Shown: positions 8,992-18,089, counted from the stretch's first letter. The stretch is DNA of 64,000 nt from Ruminococcus sp. (GCA_023663085.1 JAMPIB010000005.1:1-64000); one strand, 5' to 3'. Notes: generated from the letters alone by a model not told the origin. A program made the numbers and translations.

Positions 8992-9744
8992 CTATTTTGC
9001 ATATGGCAGGCTGTCCTCTGTAAAACCATGCATCTTTAACCAGGTTTCTGCTAAAGGCATCTGCCATTCATAGTCAACATCAACACCGCCCCATTGCTTG
9101 ATCGGATAAATCTTTTGTCCCATCCACCGCTGTGGTAGGATTCCATAATTTAAATCATCTAAACATCTGGGTCTGACCACCGATAAACAAACATCTGCAA
9201 AATACGTATCTCCCTGATCATCTCTATCACAACTTATTTTCATATCTTCCGGATAACACTCAAATGGAATAAAGGGATGTAATAATCCATCTTCTCCTAT
9301 TTTTCTGGCCCGTACTGTAGAATACATATTATATTTTGATACAGTGACCGCAGAATCAAGATCTGGATGGTCTCTCAAAACCTTAATTCCTTCATCAATC
9401 TGTTCCGGCAATACACACGGCGCGTTACAATGTAATAATACCATAAATTCAATATCTTTTCCTAATTCATTCTGAATATATTTATATCCATGCACAAAAG
9501 CATCTTCACCATGTGCTTCTTTAGTACATAAATAATCCGGACGTTTAATAATATTTACACCATGTTTCTCCCCTATATCCATAATATCCGGTGAGTCAGT
9601 TGATATATATACTTCATCTACTTCTGAAGCATGTATTGCCGCTAACAATGGATACTCCATAAAGGCCCGTCCCATAACGGGATAAGTGTTTTTCCCCGGG
9701 AATCCTACGCTTCCCTGTCTTCCAATCAATAATGCTGCTACCAT
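8992..9744 (-). CDS. Acylneuraminate cytidylyltransferase-like (NeuA/PF02348 family)
   Basis: A protein of about 250 residues with the nucleotide-binding start LLIGRQGSVGFPGKN, a variant of the NeuA motif ARGGSKGIPRKN, followed by EVYISTDSPDI near residue 46 and the acidic YFADVCLS region. The family moves CMP from CTP onto the anomeric OH of sialic, legionaminic, pseudaminic or Kdo-type acids. I prefer the ATG at 9744 over the one at 9750, because AAGGAG lies seven bases before it. No NeuB-type synthase is in the window, and the glycine-rich loop differs from true sialate enzymes, so the acceptor may be a different acid. Confidence 0.85.
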   Translation of the reverse strand: MVAALLIGRQGSVGFPGKNTYPVMGRAFMEYPLLAAIHASEVDEVYISTDSPDIMDIGEKHGVNIIKRPDYLCTKEAHGEDAFVHGYKYIQNELGKDIEFMVLLHCNAPCVLPEQIDEGIKVLRDHPDLDSAVTVSKYNMYSTVRARKIGEDGLLHPFIPFECYPEDMKISCDRDDQGDTYFADVCLSVVRPRCLDDLNYGILPQRWMGQKIYPIKQWGGVDVDYEWQMPLAETWLKMHGFTEDSLPYAK

Positions 9745-9761
9745 AATCATTCTCCTTCCTC

Positions 9762-10586
9762 TTATACTTTTTCACATATGATTCCTTCATACATTATCTC
9801 TGCATCTTTATAATTGCTAAAGTAAAAACCCAACAACGTAGCTGGACTGCACTCTTCAAGCTTTCCTGATTTCGTCTTTGCAACCCAAAACTCTCTATTA
9901 ATCTGAAATAAATCTTTCAATAGTCTTTCGTGTTCTTTCAAAGAACGGATATATCCCCAAAAAACAACCTCCCTCTTATCTTTTTTTAATTCATGTGAGA
10001 AATTTATAATATTTTCATGCAGAAAATTTCTCCATTGTGCCGCAGTATCAATCATAATGAATTTCCCATGTGGTTTTAGTATTCTTAAAATATTAGCAAC
10101 TTGTCTTTTATAATCTCTATCATCTAAAGCATACATTACAAAATTAGAGAATACAATATCGTATGTATCAGCAGGTAATTCATCTAACGTACTGGTTACC
10201 CATGTTTTAGGCAATATCCCCCCCCTATTCAAATAATCATAGGATTCTTTCTGACATTCCTGCAATTCAATATCATATCCACCTCTAATAAATGGTTCTT
10301 CTACAATTCCAATTCCGCATCCTACCGATAGTAATTTAGGTTTTTCTATTTTCATATTGAGAGTAAGTCTATCGACCACCTCTTTCAACCAATTAGAATA
10401 TTCCCTTTTCTCATTAAGCCAGCTTTCCTGAAAACGATAGTGATTTTCCTTCAACTTTTCATAAAACATAGCATAAAAATCCGCACTGGCAATTTCTTCA
10501 ATTTTCATTCCTTTTTTCTGCGCTATCTGAGTCAGCGAAATATCCTGCCAAACATTCTGCCATAATTTGTATCTTAATTTTGGCAT
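9762..10586 (-). CDS. Class I SAM-dependent methyltransferase
   Basis: A 274-residue methyltransferase. The SAM motif I is LLSVGCGIGIVEEPFI near residues 87-102, with a later acidic residue in IELQEC and the post-I motif DIVFSNFVMYAL near 146. The family adds methyl groups to sugars or small molecules. It contains an eight-G tract in frame (10218-10225), encoding RGGIL, which is intact here but prone to slippage. It lies 7 bases below the unassigned gene 10594-11781 and 17 bases above the cytidylyltransferase gene. Confidence 0.85.
   Translation of the reverse strand: MPKLRYKLWQNVWQDISLTQIAQKKGMKIEEIASADFYAMFYEKLKENHYRFQESWLNEKREYSNWLKEVVDRLTLNMKIEKPKLLSVGCGIGIVEEPFIRGGYDIELQECQKESYDYLNRGGILPKTWVTSTLDELPADTYDIVFSNFVMYALDDRDYKRQVANILRILKPHGKFIMIDTAAQWRNFLHENIINFSHELKKDKREVVFWGYIRSLKEHERLLKDLFQINREFWVAKTKSGKLEECSPATLLGFYFSNYKDAEIMYEGIICEKV
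10218..10225. repeat. G8 homopolymer inside an intact methyltransferase gene
   Basis: Eight C on the plus strand, in frame (codons AGG GGG GGG ATA). A one-base slip would cut the protein after about 120 of 274 residues. Confidence 0.9.
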
Positions 10587-10593
10587 AACATAT

Positions 10594-11781
10594 TCAACCT
10601 CCCTTTTCTGTTATTTCCTTTATTTTATCTTCTACTATTTCAATGAACAATTTATCAGGGGTTCCAGGACGCTTAATATATTCACTTATATACTGCTGTG
10701 CTGTTTTCTCTTCTATTTTATGAATATATTCCCACGGCATCTGAGCCATTTCCTCTACGTCCATATTACATGGTGTAATACCAAAATATTGGTAACTTGG
10801 CAAAACCCAACTATTCCACATATTATACTCTTTAAAATCATCATCAATAAGTACTAATATTTTCTTCTTATACAAAAGTACAAAGGATACTGCAGTTGAC
10901 CACTGCATGATGACAAACTTACATCTTGCAACAAGTTCCTGTGTTTTGTTATAAATGATTTTCCTTTTATACAATACATCTTCCGCATACTTTGTATGAG
11001 GATGTCCTGCAACTACTATTGGCAAATGATAATGCTCTTCTATCCTATCCAATACCGCTTCTATCTTATTTGCAACCTTTGCCCCTTTACCATACCACGG
11101 GTCTTTATATTGACCTAATGCACTATCTTGGTCTAAGCTGCCAAAACCACCATCTATATACACAATGCATTCTTCCAATACATTTTGAGAATGTTCTCTT
11201 GATTCCAGATATCTATCATAATCAAAAGCATGTATATATATCTTTTTATCATCGGGTATAAAATTTAACCACATATCTTCTATAGGTACACCCAAAAAAG
11301 CATATTGCGGCAAATGCCTCTGAAAACATTTCACGGCCAACTCAACGTCAATCTCACGCCAACAGCATCTTGCTAAAAGATTCTTTAACACCACAATGTA
11401 ATGTATAATAGTATTATTTTTGTCTATGATATTATTTGTCTCACTTACCTGCAATATTTTTCCGGTACCAGCTAATATAAAATAACTACAGTTATATCGC
11501 GCCATAGCATATATATATCTTGTTTTCTTATATTCAGGAAAAATGTAAATTGCATTCCGATTTTTTTTTACATTTTTCATAAATTCCCCGAATGAAAACT
11601 TATATATATTTTTGCCTTGATATAAACCTGCACTAATATCTAAATTTACTTTTTTAGTATAGCCATCATTTACTAACCATATTTCAACAAAATATCCCTT
11701 ATCTGCCAAATAATCCGCACCATACCGGTGATAATCTCTTAACGTAAACATATAATTATATATAAAGATGACTTTCTGCAT
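10594..11781 (-). CDS. Unassigned, GT-B-like / polysialyltransferase-like protein
   Basis: A 395-residue soluble protein I cannot place firmly. The N-terminus (KVIFIYNYMFTLRDYHRYG) and the C-terminal half, with IVVAGHPHTKYAEDV near 285 followed by CKFVIMQWSTAVSFVLLYKK near 320, recall GT-B transferases of the polysialyltransferase or CDP-glycerol-transferase kind, where an HP-like motif and a Ser-Thr pair bind the nucleotide sugar. A role as glycosyltransferase is therefore an inference. It is strongly AT-rich (many ATA codons). If the cytidylyltransferase makes a CMP- or CDP-linked donor, this is a candidate user of it. Confidence 0.55.
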   Translation of the reverse strand: MQKVIFIYNYMFTLRDYHRYGADYLADKGYFVEIWLVNDGYTKKVNLDISAGLYQGKNIYKFSFGEFMKNVKKNRNAIYIFPEYKKTRYIYAMARYNCSYFILAGTGKILQVSETNNIIDKNNTIIHYIVVLKNLLARCCWREIDVELAVKCFQRHLPQYAFLGVPIEDMWLNFIPDDKKIYIHAFDYDRYLESREHSQNVLEECIVYIDGGFGSLDQDSALGQYKDPWYGKGAKVANKIEAVLDRIEEHYHLPIVVAGHPHTKYAEDVLYKRKIIYNKTQELVARCKFVIMQWSTAVSFVLLYKKKILVLIDDDFKEYNMWNSWVLPSYQYFGITPCNMDVEEMAQMPWEYIHKIEEKTAQQYISEYIKRPGTPDKLFIEIVEDKIKEITEKGG

Positions 11782-11814
11782 ATTCTTTACTCCCTATCCT
11801 TAGTAACCACCTAT

Positions 11815-13512
11815 TTAATCTTCTAACAAAACCCTAACTGTCTCTTTATCTGCCTTTGTTAAATATCGATGATCTGACAAATCTAATGCTTCACATGACT
11901 TTTCTACAAAAATTTCAATAGCTCTCATAATATCTTCCGTATCATGTGCCACAATATATCTTTTTCCTTCCCATTCAGATGGTAAATATGTCAGCACAAT
12001 CTCCGAAGATAACGATATGATTATAACGTTTTTCCCCGACAAGACAGTTTCATATGTTGTTGTTGATGCGCATGTCAAAACAACATCCACCATTTGTACT
12101 ATACTATCAAAGTCACCATTTATAAATTCATATTCTATTTCCAACTCATTATAGCCATAATCATTAAGTGTATACGTAGCTTTTGTTGGATGATTTTTTA
12201 ACAAAATCTTTAATTGTCTCTTCTCCAGAAAATCTTTTAATTCGCTTAATACTTTTAATATCCGATAAGCTGTCTCTGGAAAATATGGTAATGCTACTAA
12301 TATCCTTTTCTGTTTTCTCGTCCCATTATTTACTTTTTGTTCATAAATCCTCTGCATTCTAAACGATGGAACAATAATGGTTTTAACTGTATCTGAAAAC
12401 TGCTTCACCACTTTCTCAAAAATCTGAGCCGCAACACCTATTTTTTGTGGAACCACTTTATATTTCTGCTGCATATAGGAAGGTGCAATCTGGAGCCACC
12501 TAGCATCAAGAGGATACGCTGCATATCCGACACTGTTTTTATCAATATAATTCTGTCGAAACGACATAAATAATCCTAATGAACTTGGCTGTCCTTCATA
12601 CCATCCTATTAAACTTTTTATATCTATATTTTTATTTTTGATTCGTTGTATAAAATAATAATTTAAAATCCCATATAATGAATTTTTGGAGTGAAGGCTC
12701 TGCATAATATCAGCATTTACAATCTCTGTAACATCGATCCCTTGAAAGACCTTGGCAGATTTACAATATTTTCTACAATAAAACGGAAATACTGTTGCTT
12801 TAATGTAATCAAAGAGTTTTAAATAATTCTCCCTATAAATAAATTTATATTGTTTGCTTTCTACCATACAACGTATTAATTCTTTAATCGTCATATCACT
12901 ATTCAAAAATAAATATGGTAAAAAAAATATTTTTTCTTCTGTAAAATTTAATATATCAGCAAAGTCTCTTGCCTTATATTCACCTGTGGAAAAGCATGTT
13001 GAAAAAACATCTGTTTCAATTAATATCGATTCCCCAGAGAGAAGTGGCGATTCCCGCTTAGTCTGCTTTCTTACTATATTTCTTAATCTTACCTGTTCTG
13101 TAATATTTATAAAGTTTCTTATAATCCCATTAATAAAGATATATTTATCTATATTATGAGAATGCTCCACTTCAATTTTTATTTTGTAATTTTTTCGCTT
13201 TATATATCTCTTTAAAGTAATTTCTATTTCTTTAGCAGGTACTTTTATTTTTTTAATTTCCTGCCCTTTTTCAATCATCTCAATAGCCAATATAGTTATA
13301 CAGATTTGCTTATACGCTGCTGATAAAAAAATATTTCTACTGGAAAACTGGTTTACCCACCAAAACACTTCCTTTCCCCATACATCGCTTAGTTCATCAA
13401 CAAATTGAGTATACGCTTTACTATATATATCAAATATTTCATTCATACGTTTAGTACTATTCAACGACATATTACATAAATCTAAAACACCAGTTTGCAT
13501 CTCTCCCATCAT
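11815..13512 (-). CDS. Large unassigned protein with a GT-B-like C-terminal half
   Basis: A 565-residue protein. The first 350 residues show no motif that I recognise. The C-terminal part reads KRILVALPYFPETAYRILK near 405, LKILLKNHPTKATY near 440, and VDVVLTCASTTTYETVLSG near 485. This matches the pattern of capsule/CDP-glycerol-type GT-B transferases (KxHP, then S/T-rich loop with a following Glu). A nucleotide-sugar transferase with a long N-terminal extension is likely. Its ATG overlaps the stop of rfbG (ATGATG). It is among the most AT-rich genes of the window, suggesting transfer. Confidence 0.55.
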   Translation of the reverse strand: MMGEMQTGVLDLCNMSLNSTKRMNEIFDIYSKAYTQFVDELSDVWGKEVFWWVNQFSSRNIFLSAAYKQICITILAIEMIEKGQEIKKIKVPAKEIEITLKRYIKRKNYKIKIEVEHSHNIDKYIFINGIIRNFINITEQVRLRNIVRKQTKRESPLLSGESILIETDVFSTCFSTGEYKARDFADILNFTEEKIFFLPYLFLNSDMTIKELIRCMVESKQYKFIYRENYLKLFDYIKATVFPFYCRKYCKSAKVFQGIDVTEIVNADIMQSLHSKNSLYGILNYYFIQRIKNKNIDIKSLIGWYEGQPSSLGLFMSFRQNYIDKNSVGYAAYPLDARWLQIAPSYMQQKYKVVPQKIGVAAQIFEKVVKQFSDTVKTIIVPSFRMQRIYEQKVNNGTRKQKRILVALPYFPETAYRILKVLSELKDFLEKRQLKILLKNHPTKATYTLNDYGYNELEIEYEFINGDFDSIVQMVDVVLTCASTTTYETVLSGKNVIIISLSSEIVLTYLPSEWEGKRYIVAHDTEDIMRAIEIFVEKSCEALDLSDHRYLTKADKETVRVLLED

Positions 13513-14570
13513 CTATCTCCAAAATAATTTTCTATCTGATTATCCATACACTTAATTATATCCCCATTATTCATATATATCCAATCCCATTCCGCCACCT
13601 TTTGAACCGCTGTACTAACATCCCATCTAGGATTCCAGCCGATTACATTTTTTATTTTAGAATTATCCAATTTCAAGCAATTTGCTTCATGTGGTCCACA
13701 CGCCTGAACACATTCCCATTTAGGCATTTCCCCCGAAAGTTTTCGCCATTGTCTGCAAAATTCATCCACAATACATTCAGTATTCCAACAACAGACATCA
13801 TCCGGTCCGACATTATAACACCCCGACTTGGTCACATCTTTATACTGGCTCTCTTCAATCATTATATATGCACTAAGAGCTTCCAGAACATGCTGATAAG
13901 GTCTGATAGATAATGGATTCCGCACAAGAATAGTTCTCCTATCCTGCACTGCCCGAAAGCAATCCGGTATAATCCTATCTCTCGCAAAATCTCCGCCACC
14001 TATCACATTTCCAGCTCTGGCCGTAGAAATACTGATATCCCTATTATAAAAAAAAGAATTAATATAACTTTCTGTCACAAGTTCTGAACAAGATTTGCTA
14101 TTAGAATACGGATCATACCCATTCAATTCCTCATTTTCCCGGTAACTCCAACACCATTCCCTGTTTTTATAGACTTTATCTGTTGTAACATTAACAACAG
14201 ACTTAACAGCTTCACAGCTACGAATGCTCTCCAGTAGATTTACCGTTCCCATAACATTGACATGATAAGTATATACCGGATCCACATAAGACTCCCTTAC
14301 AATCGGTTGTGCCGCCAAATGAAATATGATCTCAGGCTGAATCTCCTGCATGTAAGCACTTAACCCATTTAAATCACGAATGTCTCCTATATAGGATTCC
14401 ATCTCCTGACTCATACCACAAAGATCAAATAAACTAGGTGTTATATTCGGTTCCAATGCATAACCATATATTTTCGCTCCCATATGCATTAATATACGAC
14501 AAAGCCATGTCCCCTTAAATCCTGTGTGCCCTGTTATTAATACTTTTTTATTATAATAACTATTCATCAT
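13509..14570 (-). CDS. rfbG: CDP-glucose 4,6-dehydratase
   Basis: A 353-residue extended SDR that fits RfbG well in length and motifs. The start KKVLITGHTGFKGTWLCRIL carries the NAD site and the FKG variant typical of CDP-glucose dehydratases. Catalytic YxxxK is YSNSK near residue 155, and VNVTTDKVYKN holds the Thr-Asp-Lys set. It converts CDP-glucose to CDP-4-keto-6-deoxyglucose in the cytosol. It follows the aminotransferase gene after 3 bases and belongs with the cytidylyltransferase at 16241-17014. Confidence 0.93.
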   Translation of the reverse strand: MMNSYYNKKVLITGHTGFKGTWLCRILMHMGAKIYGYALEPNITPSLFDLCGMSQEMESYIGDIRDLNGLSAYMQEIQPEIIFHLAAQPIVRESYVDPVYTYHVNVMGTVNLLESIRSCEAVKSVVNVTTDKVYKNREWCWSYRENEELNGYDPYSNSKSCSELVTESYINSFFYNRDISISTARAGNVIGGGDFARDRIIPDCFRAVQDRRTILVRNPLSIRPYQHVLEALSAYIMIEESQYKDVTKSGCYNVGPDDVCCWNTECIVDEFCRQWRKLSGEMPKWECVQACGPHEANCLKLDNSKIKNVIGWNPRWDVSTAVQKVAEWDWIYMNNGDIIKCMDNQIENYFGDR

Positions 14571-14573
14571 ATA

Positions 14574-15692
14574 TTATCCCTGTAAAAATCCCATAATCCC
14601 ATCACAAACTTCGTACACATCATCATCACTTAATTCAAAATGCAGCGGCAGACATAATATTTCTTCAAAAATTTTATCAGATATAGCCATTGCACCTTTA
14701 TCCATCCGAAATAGTGAAAACAGGTGATTGGGGATATAACTGATTCCGGTTTCTATATCGCACTCCTGAAGACGCTTTTTAAGTTCATCTCTTCTGCCCT
14801 CTAATACTCTGATTGGAAACATAAATGGCGCTACAACATCATAATCCATCTTCATAAGCTTTATTCCTTTGACATCCTTTAACCGCGTTGCATATAGTTT
14901 ACACAGCTGCCTTCTTCTGATGATAAATAAATCAATTTTCTTTAATTGTTCGCAGCCTATTGCTGCATTAATATTGCTCATATGATACCGATATCCTATC
15001 GTATTCACATCATATATCCAACTGCGTTCCTTCCAGTTTTTGGTGTGCATAGTCTTTCTGTCAATGCCAAGAAGCCGTTTCATTCTGCTTTGTTCCAAAA
15101 TCTTCTCGTCCGAAGTAACAATACATCCTCCTTCTCCACAGGTGATCACCTTGATGGAATCAAAACTAAAACAGGTTATATCTCCAAATGCCCCTATCTT
15201 TCTTCCTTTGTATGTAGAGCCTATTGCATGTGCCGCATCTTCTACGATTCTAATTCCGGTGTTTTCTTTTATCTTTAGAAGTTCATCCATATCACAAGGG
15301 TTTCCCGAATAATGCACTGGCATGATTACCTTTGTTCTCGGCGAAATTTTTCTCTTAACATCCTCTATATCCATCAAAAAAGTATCCTGATCCACCTCGC
15401 AAAGTATTGGTGTTGCTCCACACATTTCGACAGCCTGAACCGATGCCACAAATGTAAAAGAAGGAACAATGACTTCATCACCTGTTCCAACCCCCAAAGC
15501 ACTCAACGCCAGATGCAACGCAGATGTACCCGTATTCGTCGCAACCACTTCCGCACTTGTCCCCAAATACTCTTTTAACGCATTTTCAAATTCATTTACT
15601 TTATATGCTAATCCAAAATATCCATACGCAAATGCCTCTTTTACTGCAGCCAGTTCTTCCTCTCCCAGACATCCTCTCGCAACCTTTATCAT
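14574..15692 (-). CDS. DegT/DnrJ/EryC1-family sugar aminotransferase
   Basis: A 372-residue PLP enzyme. The PLP lysine is present as Lys181 in SFDSIKVITCGEGG, and VEDAAHAIGSTYKGRKIG gives the cofactor Asp. The length of 372 and the lysine separate it from the CDP-sugar dehydrase RfbH/AscC (about 437 residues, with His in place of Lys). The likely reaction is transamination of the CDP-4-keto-6-deoxyhexose made by RfbG, perhaps after epimerisation, giving a CDP-4-amino-4,6-dideoxyhexose. Placed between rfbG and the RmlC-like gene with short gaps. Confidence 0.9.
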   Translation of the reverse strand: MIKVARGCLGEEELAAVKEAFAYGYFGLAYKVNEFENALKEYLGTSAEVVATNTGTSALHLALSALGVGTGDEVIVPSFTFVASVQAVEMCGATPILCEVDQDTFLMDIEDVKRKISPRTKVIMPVHYSGNPCDMDELLKIKENTGIRIVEDAAHAIGSTYKGRKIGAFGDITCFSFDSIKVITCGEGGCIVTSDEKILEQSRMKRLLGIDRKTMHTKNWKERSWIYDVNTIGYRYHMSNINAAIGCEQLKKIDLFIIRRRQLCKLYATRLKDVKGIKLMKMDYDVVAPFMFPIRVLEGRRDELKKRLQECDIETGISYIPNHLFSLFRMDKGAMAISDKIFEEILCLPLHFELSDDDVYEVCDGIMGFLQG

Positions 15693-15711
15693 CGTTTTCC
15701 TCCTGTTTTAA

Positions 15712-16236
15712 TTAAGTATCTATTCCGTCAAATAACGGTAATCCTGCATCCTTATCAGAAAGAATAGGAGTCTCAATTCCCCAATCGTATCCAAAGCTAT
15801 TCCATCTGATTCCCACATCATATTTACTAACATTAACCTCCGTTGCCATATACATAACAACAGAATCCTTTAACACCCGATAACCATGCGCAACACCTTT
15901 AGGAATATAGATTGCCTTCGTATCCTCTCCGTCTAATTCAATAGAATAAACACCCCCATAAGTAGGTGAATTCTCACGAAGATCTAAAAGAACATCCAAA
16001 ACCGTACCCACAATTACAGATACCAGTTTCTCGCACGCTGCCGGTTCCACCTGCAGATGCATACCCCTGATAACATCCTTTTTCGATTTCGTGAACCAGG
16101 TCTCTTTAAAGTCTACATTAATGCCAGCCGGCATAAGGGAAACAGAAAAAGGCTTTACCAATTCTCCTCTATTATCAGGAAACCTCATCCCATCTATAAT
16201 ATATACTCCTGATAAATTACATTCTTTTATTGCCAC
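15712..16236 (-). CDS. dTDP-4-dehydrorhamnose 3,5-epimerase-like (RmlC cupin)
   Basis: A 174-residue cupin of RmlC size. Seen are RFPDNRGELVKPFS near 18, the catalytic His in VIRGMHLQ near 56, LDVLLDLRENSPTYG near 82 and IPKGVAHGYRVL near 108. Family members epimerise C3 and/or C5 of 4-keto-6-deoxy sugars. Because it lies inside a CDP-hexose module, the substrate is probably CDP-4-keto-6-deoxyglucose, as for the AscE-type enzymes of Yersinia. No dTDP-sugar genes (RmlA, RmlB, RmlD) are visible. Confidence 0.88.
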   Translation of the reverse strand: MAIKECNLSGVYIIDGMRFPDNRGELVKPFSVSLMPAGINVDFKETWFTKSKKDVIRGMHLQVEPAACEKLVSVIVGTVLDVLLDLRENSPTYGGVYSIELDGEDTKAIYIPKGVAHGYRVLKDSVVMYMATEVNVSKYDVGIRWNSFGYDWGIETPILSDKDAGLPLFDGIDT

Positions 16237-16240
16237 AATA

Positions 16241-17014
16241 TTACCACACTTTCCAAAACGCTTTGTTATCCTGCCACAATTTTTCCAAATACTTCATTTC
16301 TCGTTCTGTATCCATACAAGCCCAATTACCCTTATGTCTATACACTGAAACCTGTCCCTTTTCAGCCATTTGGGCTAAGGGGCCAAATTCAAAATCACAA
16401 TTTTCATCCTCAGTCAGATAATCAAACATTTCCCTGTTAAATACCATGAAACCGCCATTAATGATCCCCTGTGATACTTGAGCCTTTTCCTTAAATTCTG
16501 TTACCAAATTCCCCTCTGCTTCAATCTCTCCAAATTGTGACTGCGGATGAACACCAGTCAAAGTTAATATAGTATTTTGCATTTTGTGAAACGCGAGCAG
16601 TTCATTAATATCAATATCCGCAATTCCATCTCCATAAGTCATAAAATTAATATCATCATCTATAAATTTCTCTATTCGTTTAATTCTTCCACCCTTTAAA
16701 GTATCCCGCCCCGTATCGGCTACTGTCACTTTCCAATCAGTTTCCTGATTGCAATTATAATACTCAATAGAACCGTCAGACAAATTTATCGTAAAGTCAG
16801 ATATATTACTATCATAATGAATAAAATAGTCTTTAATTACATTTACTTTATATCCTCCGCATATAACAAAATCACGAATGCCATAATGTGCATATATTTT
16901 CATAATATGCCATAAAATAGGTCGCCCACCAATCTCCAACATTGGTTTAGGAATATTCTCGGTCAAATTACCCAAACGACTTCCCAAACCTCCTGCTAAA
17001 ATAATCGCTTTCAT
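16241..17014 (-). CDS. rfbF: Glucose-1-phosphate cytidylyltransferase
   Basis: A 257-residue nucleotidyltransferase very close to RfbF in length and sequence: AIILAGGLGSRLGNLTENIP at residue 3, KPMLEIGGRPILWHIMK after it, and later the acidic metal residues in FMTYGDGIADI near 128. It joins CTP and glucose-1-phosphate to give CDP-glucose, the entry step to CDP-dideoxy or amino-dideoxy sugars. It overlaps the upstream GT2 gene by 4 bases and stands 4 bases above the RmlC-like gene. Confidence 0.95.
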   Translation of the reverse strand: MKAIILAGGLGSRLGNLTENIPKPMLEIGGRPILWHIMKIYAHYGIRDFVICGGYKVNVIKDYFIHYDSNISDFTINLSDGSIEYYNCNQETDWKVTVADTGRDTLKGGRIKRIEKFIDDDINFMTYGDGIADIDINELLAFHKMQNTILTLTGVHPQSQFGEIEAEGNLVTEFKEKAQVSQGIINGGFMVFNREMFDYLTEDENCDFEFGPLAQMAEKGQVSVYRHKGNWACMDTEREMKYLEKLWQDNKAFWKVW

Positions 17015-18054
17015 CTTTTCTTACCTCTTACATCATAACTGCAGATACAACATAATGCCCATAGAAAGCCTTCTTTATATCCCAACAGCCATTTCAGATT
17101 TCTATAATGTGATGTTATGTATTTCCATAACAACCGAATATCTCTATGTATCTGGGTTGTACAAATATCCCATAAAACAAACTGTGCACATAAATATTCA
17201 TCTGTATCCTTTTGCTTAATATTTACACCTATTAATTCCGCATGCCTTTCCATCAGTTCAATAAAACGTTCTATATCTTTGCATCCCAGCATTGCTTCAG
17301 CATTTGCTTTTAACAGGATATCCTGATACTTTTTTTCTAAACCAATATGTTCCATGTATATTTTTTTAAGGGCATTCTCCTCCGTTTTCACCAAATCATT
17401 TGAATCCGTTTGCGTCAACTGAGCAGCATGAACCCTATAACCTACCAGTTTCTCTGGCAATACATATAATTCGTATTTTTCCGAAACCGCTAATGACATA
17501 TGATAATCTTGACAATGTTGAAACTTTTCATATCTGATTCCTGCATTCTCAAGTTCTTTTCTACGAAACATAAAGGCCGAATGAATTAAACAATAGTTTT
17601 TATATAAGAGTGAGAACTTTAATGCGTATTTTCCATAAATAGGCGACTTAGAGCCTTCATACCTTTTTCCTTCTATTATCGTATACCCTTCACAACCGCA
17701 AAGCATGACATCCTCATGTTCTTCCATATATTGCACTTGTTTTTCAAGCCGCTGTGGTTCACATACATCATCGCTGTCTAATCTGGCAATATATTTTCCT
17801 CTTGCCAAACTCACACCTCTCTGGAGACTATAAAGCAATCCTTTATTTTCTTCATTTATATATACATGAAAACGCTCATCATTCATCTGCTCTACAATCT
17901 CAATGGAATGATCCGTTGAACAGTTATCAATAATGATCACTTCAAAATTTTTATATGTTTGATTTTGCAGACATGTCAGTGCTTCCTGAACATATAATTC
18001 ACTGTTATACATTGGCATAACTACCGATATCAATATCTTTTCATCAGAAAACAT
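17011..18054 (-). CDS. Glycosyltransferase family 2
   Basis: A GT-A transferase of about 347 residues: LISVVMPMYNSELYVQEALT at the start, DNCSTDHS near 45 and the DxD-like RLDSDDVCEP near 90. It would transfer one sugar from a nucleotide donor to the growing lipid-linked glycan on the cytosolic face. The open frame continues to a GTG at 18072, but the ATG at 18054 has GAGAG before it and fits the promoter found at 18090-18118, so I use it. First gene of the CDP-hexose block, coupled to rfbF. Confidence 0.9.
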   Translation of the reverse strand: MFSDEKILISVVMPMYNSELYVQEALTCLQNQTYKNFEVIIIDNCSTDHSIEIVEQMNDERFHVYINEENKGLLYSLQRGVSLARGKYIARLDSDDVCEPQRLEKQVQYMEEHEDVMLCGCEGYTIIEGKRYEGSKSPIYGKYALKFSLLYKNYCLIHSAFMFRRKELENAGIRYEKFQHCQDYHMSLAVSEKYELYVLPEKLVGYRVHAAQLTQTDSNDLVKTEENALKKIYMEHIGLEKKYQDILLKANAEAMLGCKDIERFIELMERHAELIGVNIKQKDTDEYLCAQFVLWDICTTQIHRDIRLLWKYITSHYRNLKWLLGYKEGFLWALCCICSYDVRGKKR

Positions 18055-18089
18055 CTCTATTCTCTCTTTCACTTCTTACAGCTAATGGC

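Noticed and set aside
2472-10586. Standard sialic, legionaminic or pseudaminic acid locus
   Set aside because: No NeuB, NeuC, PseB/PseC or LegB/LegC-type set is seen; only the NeuA-like gene and a broken KdsC remnant fit.
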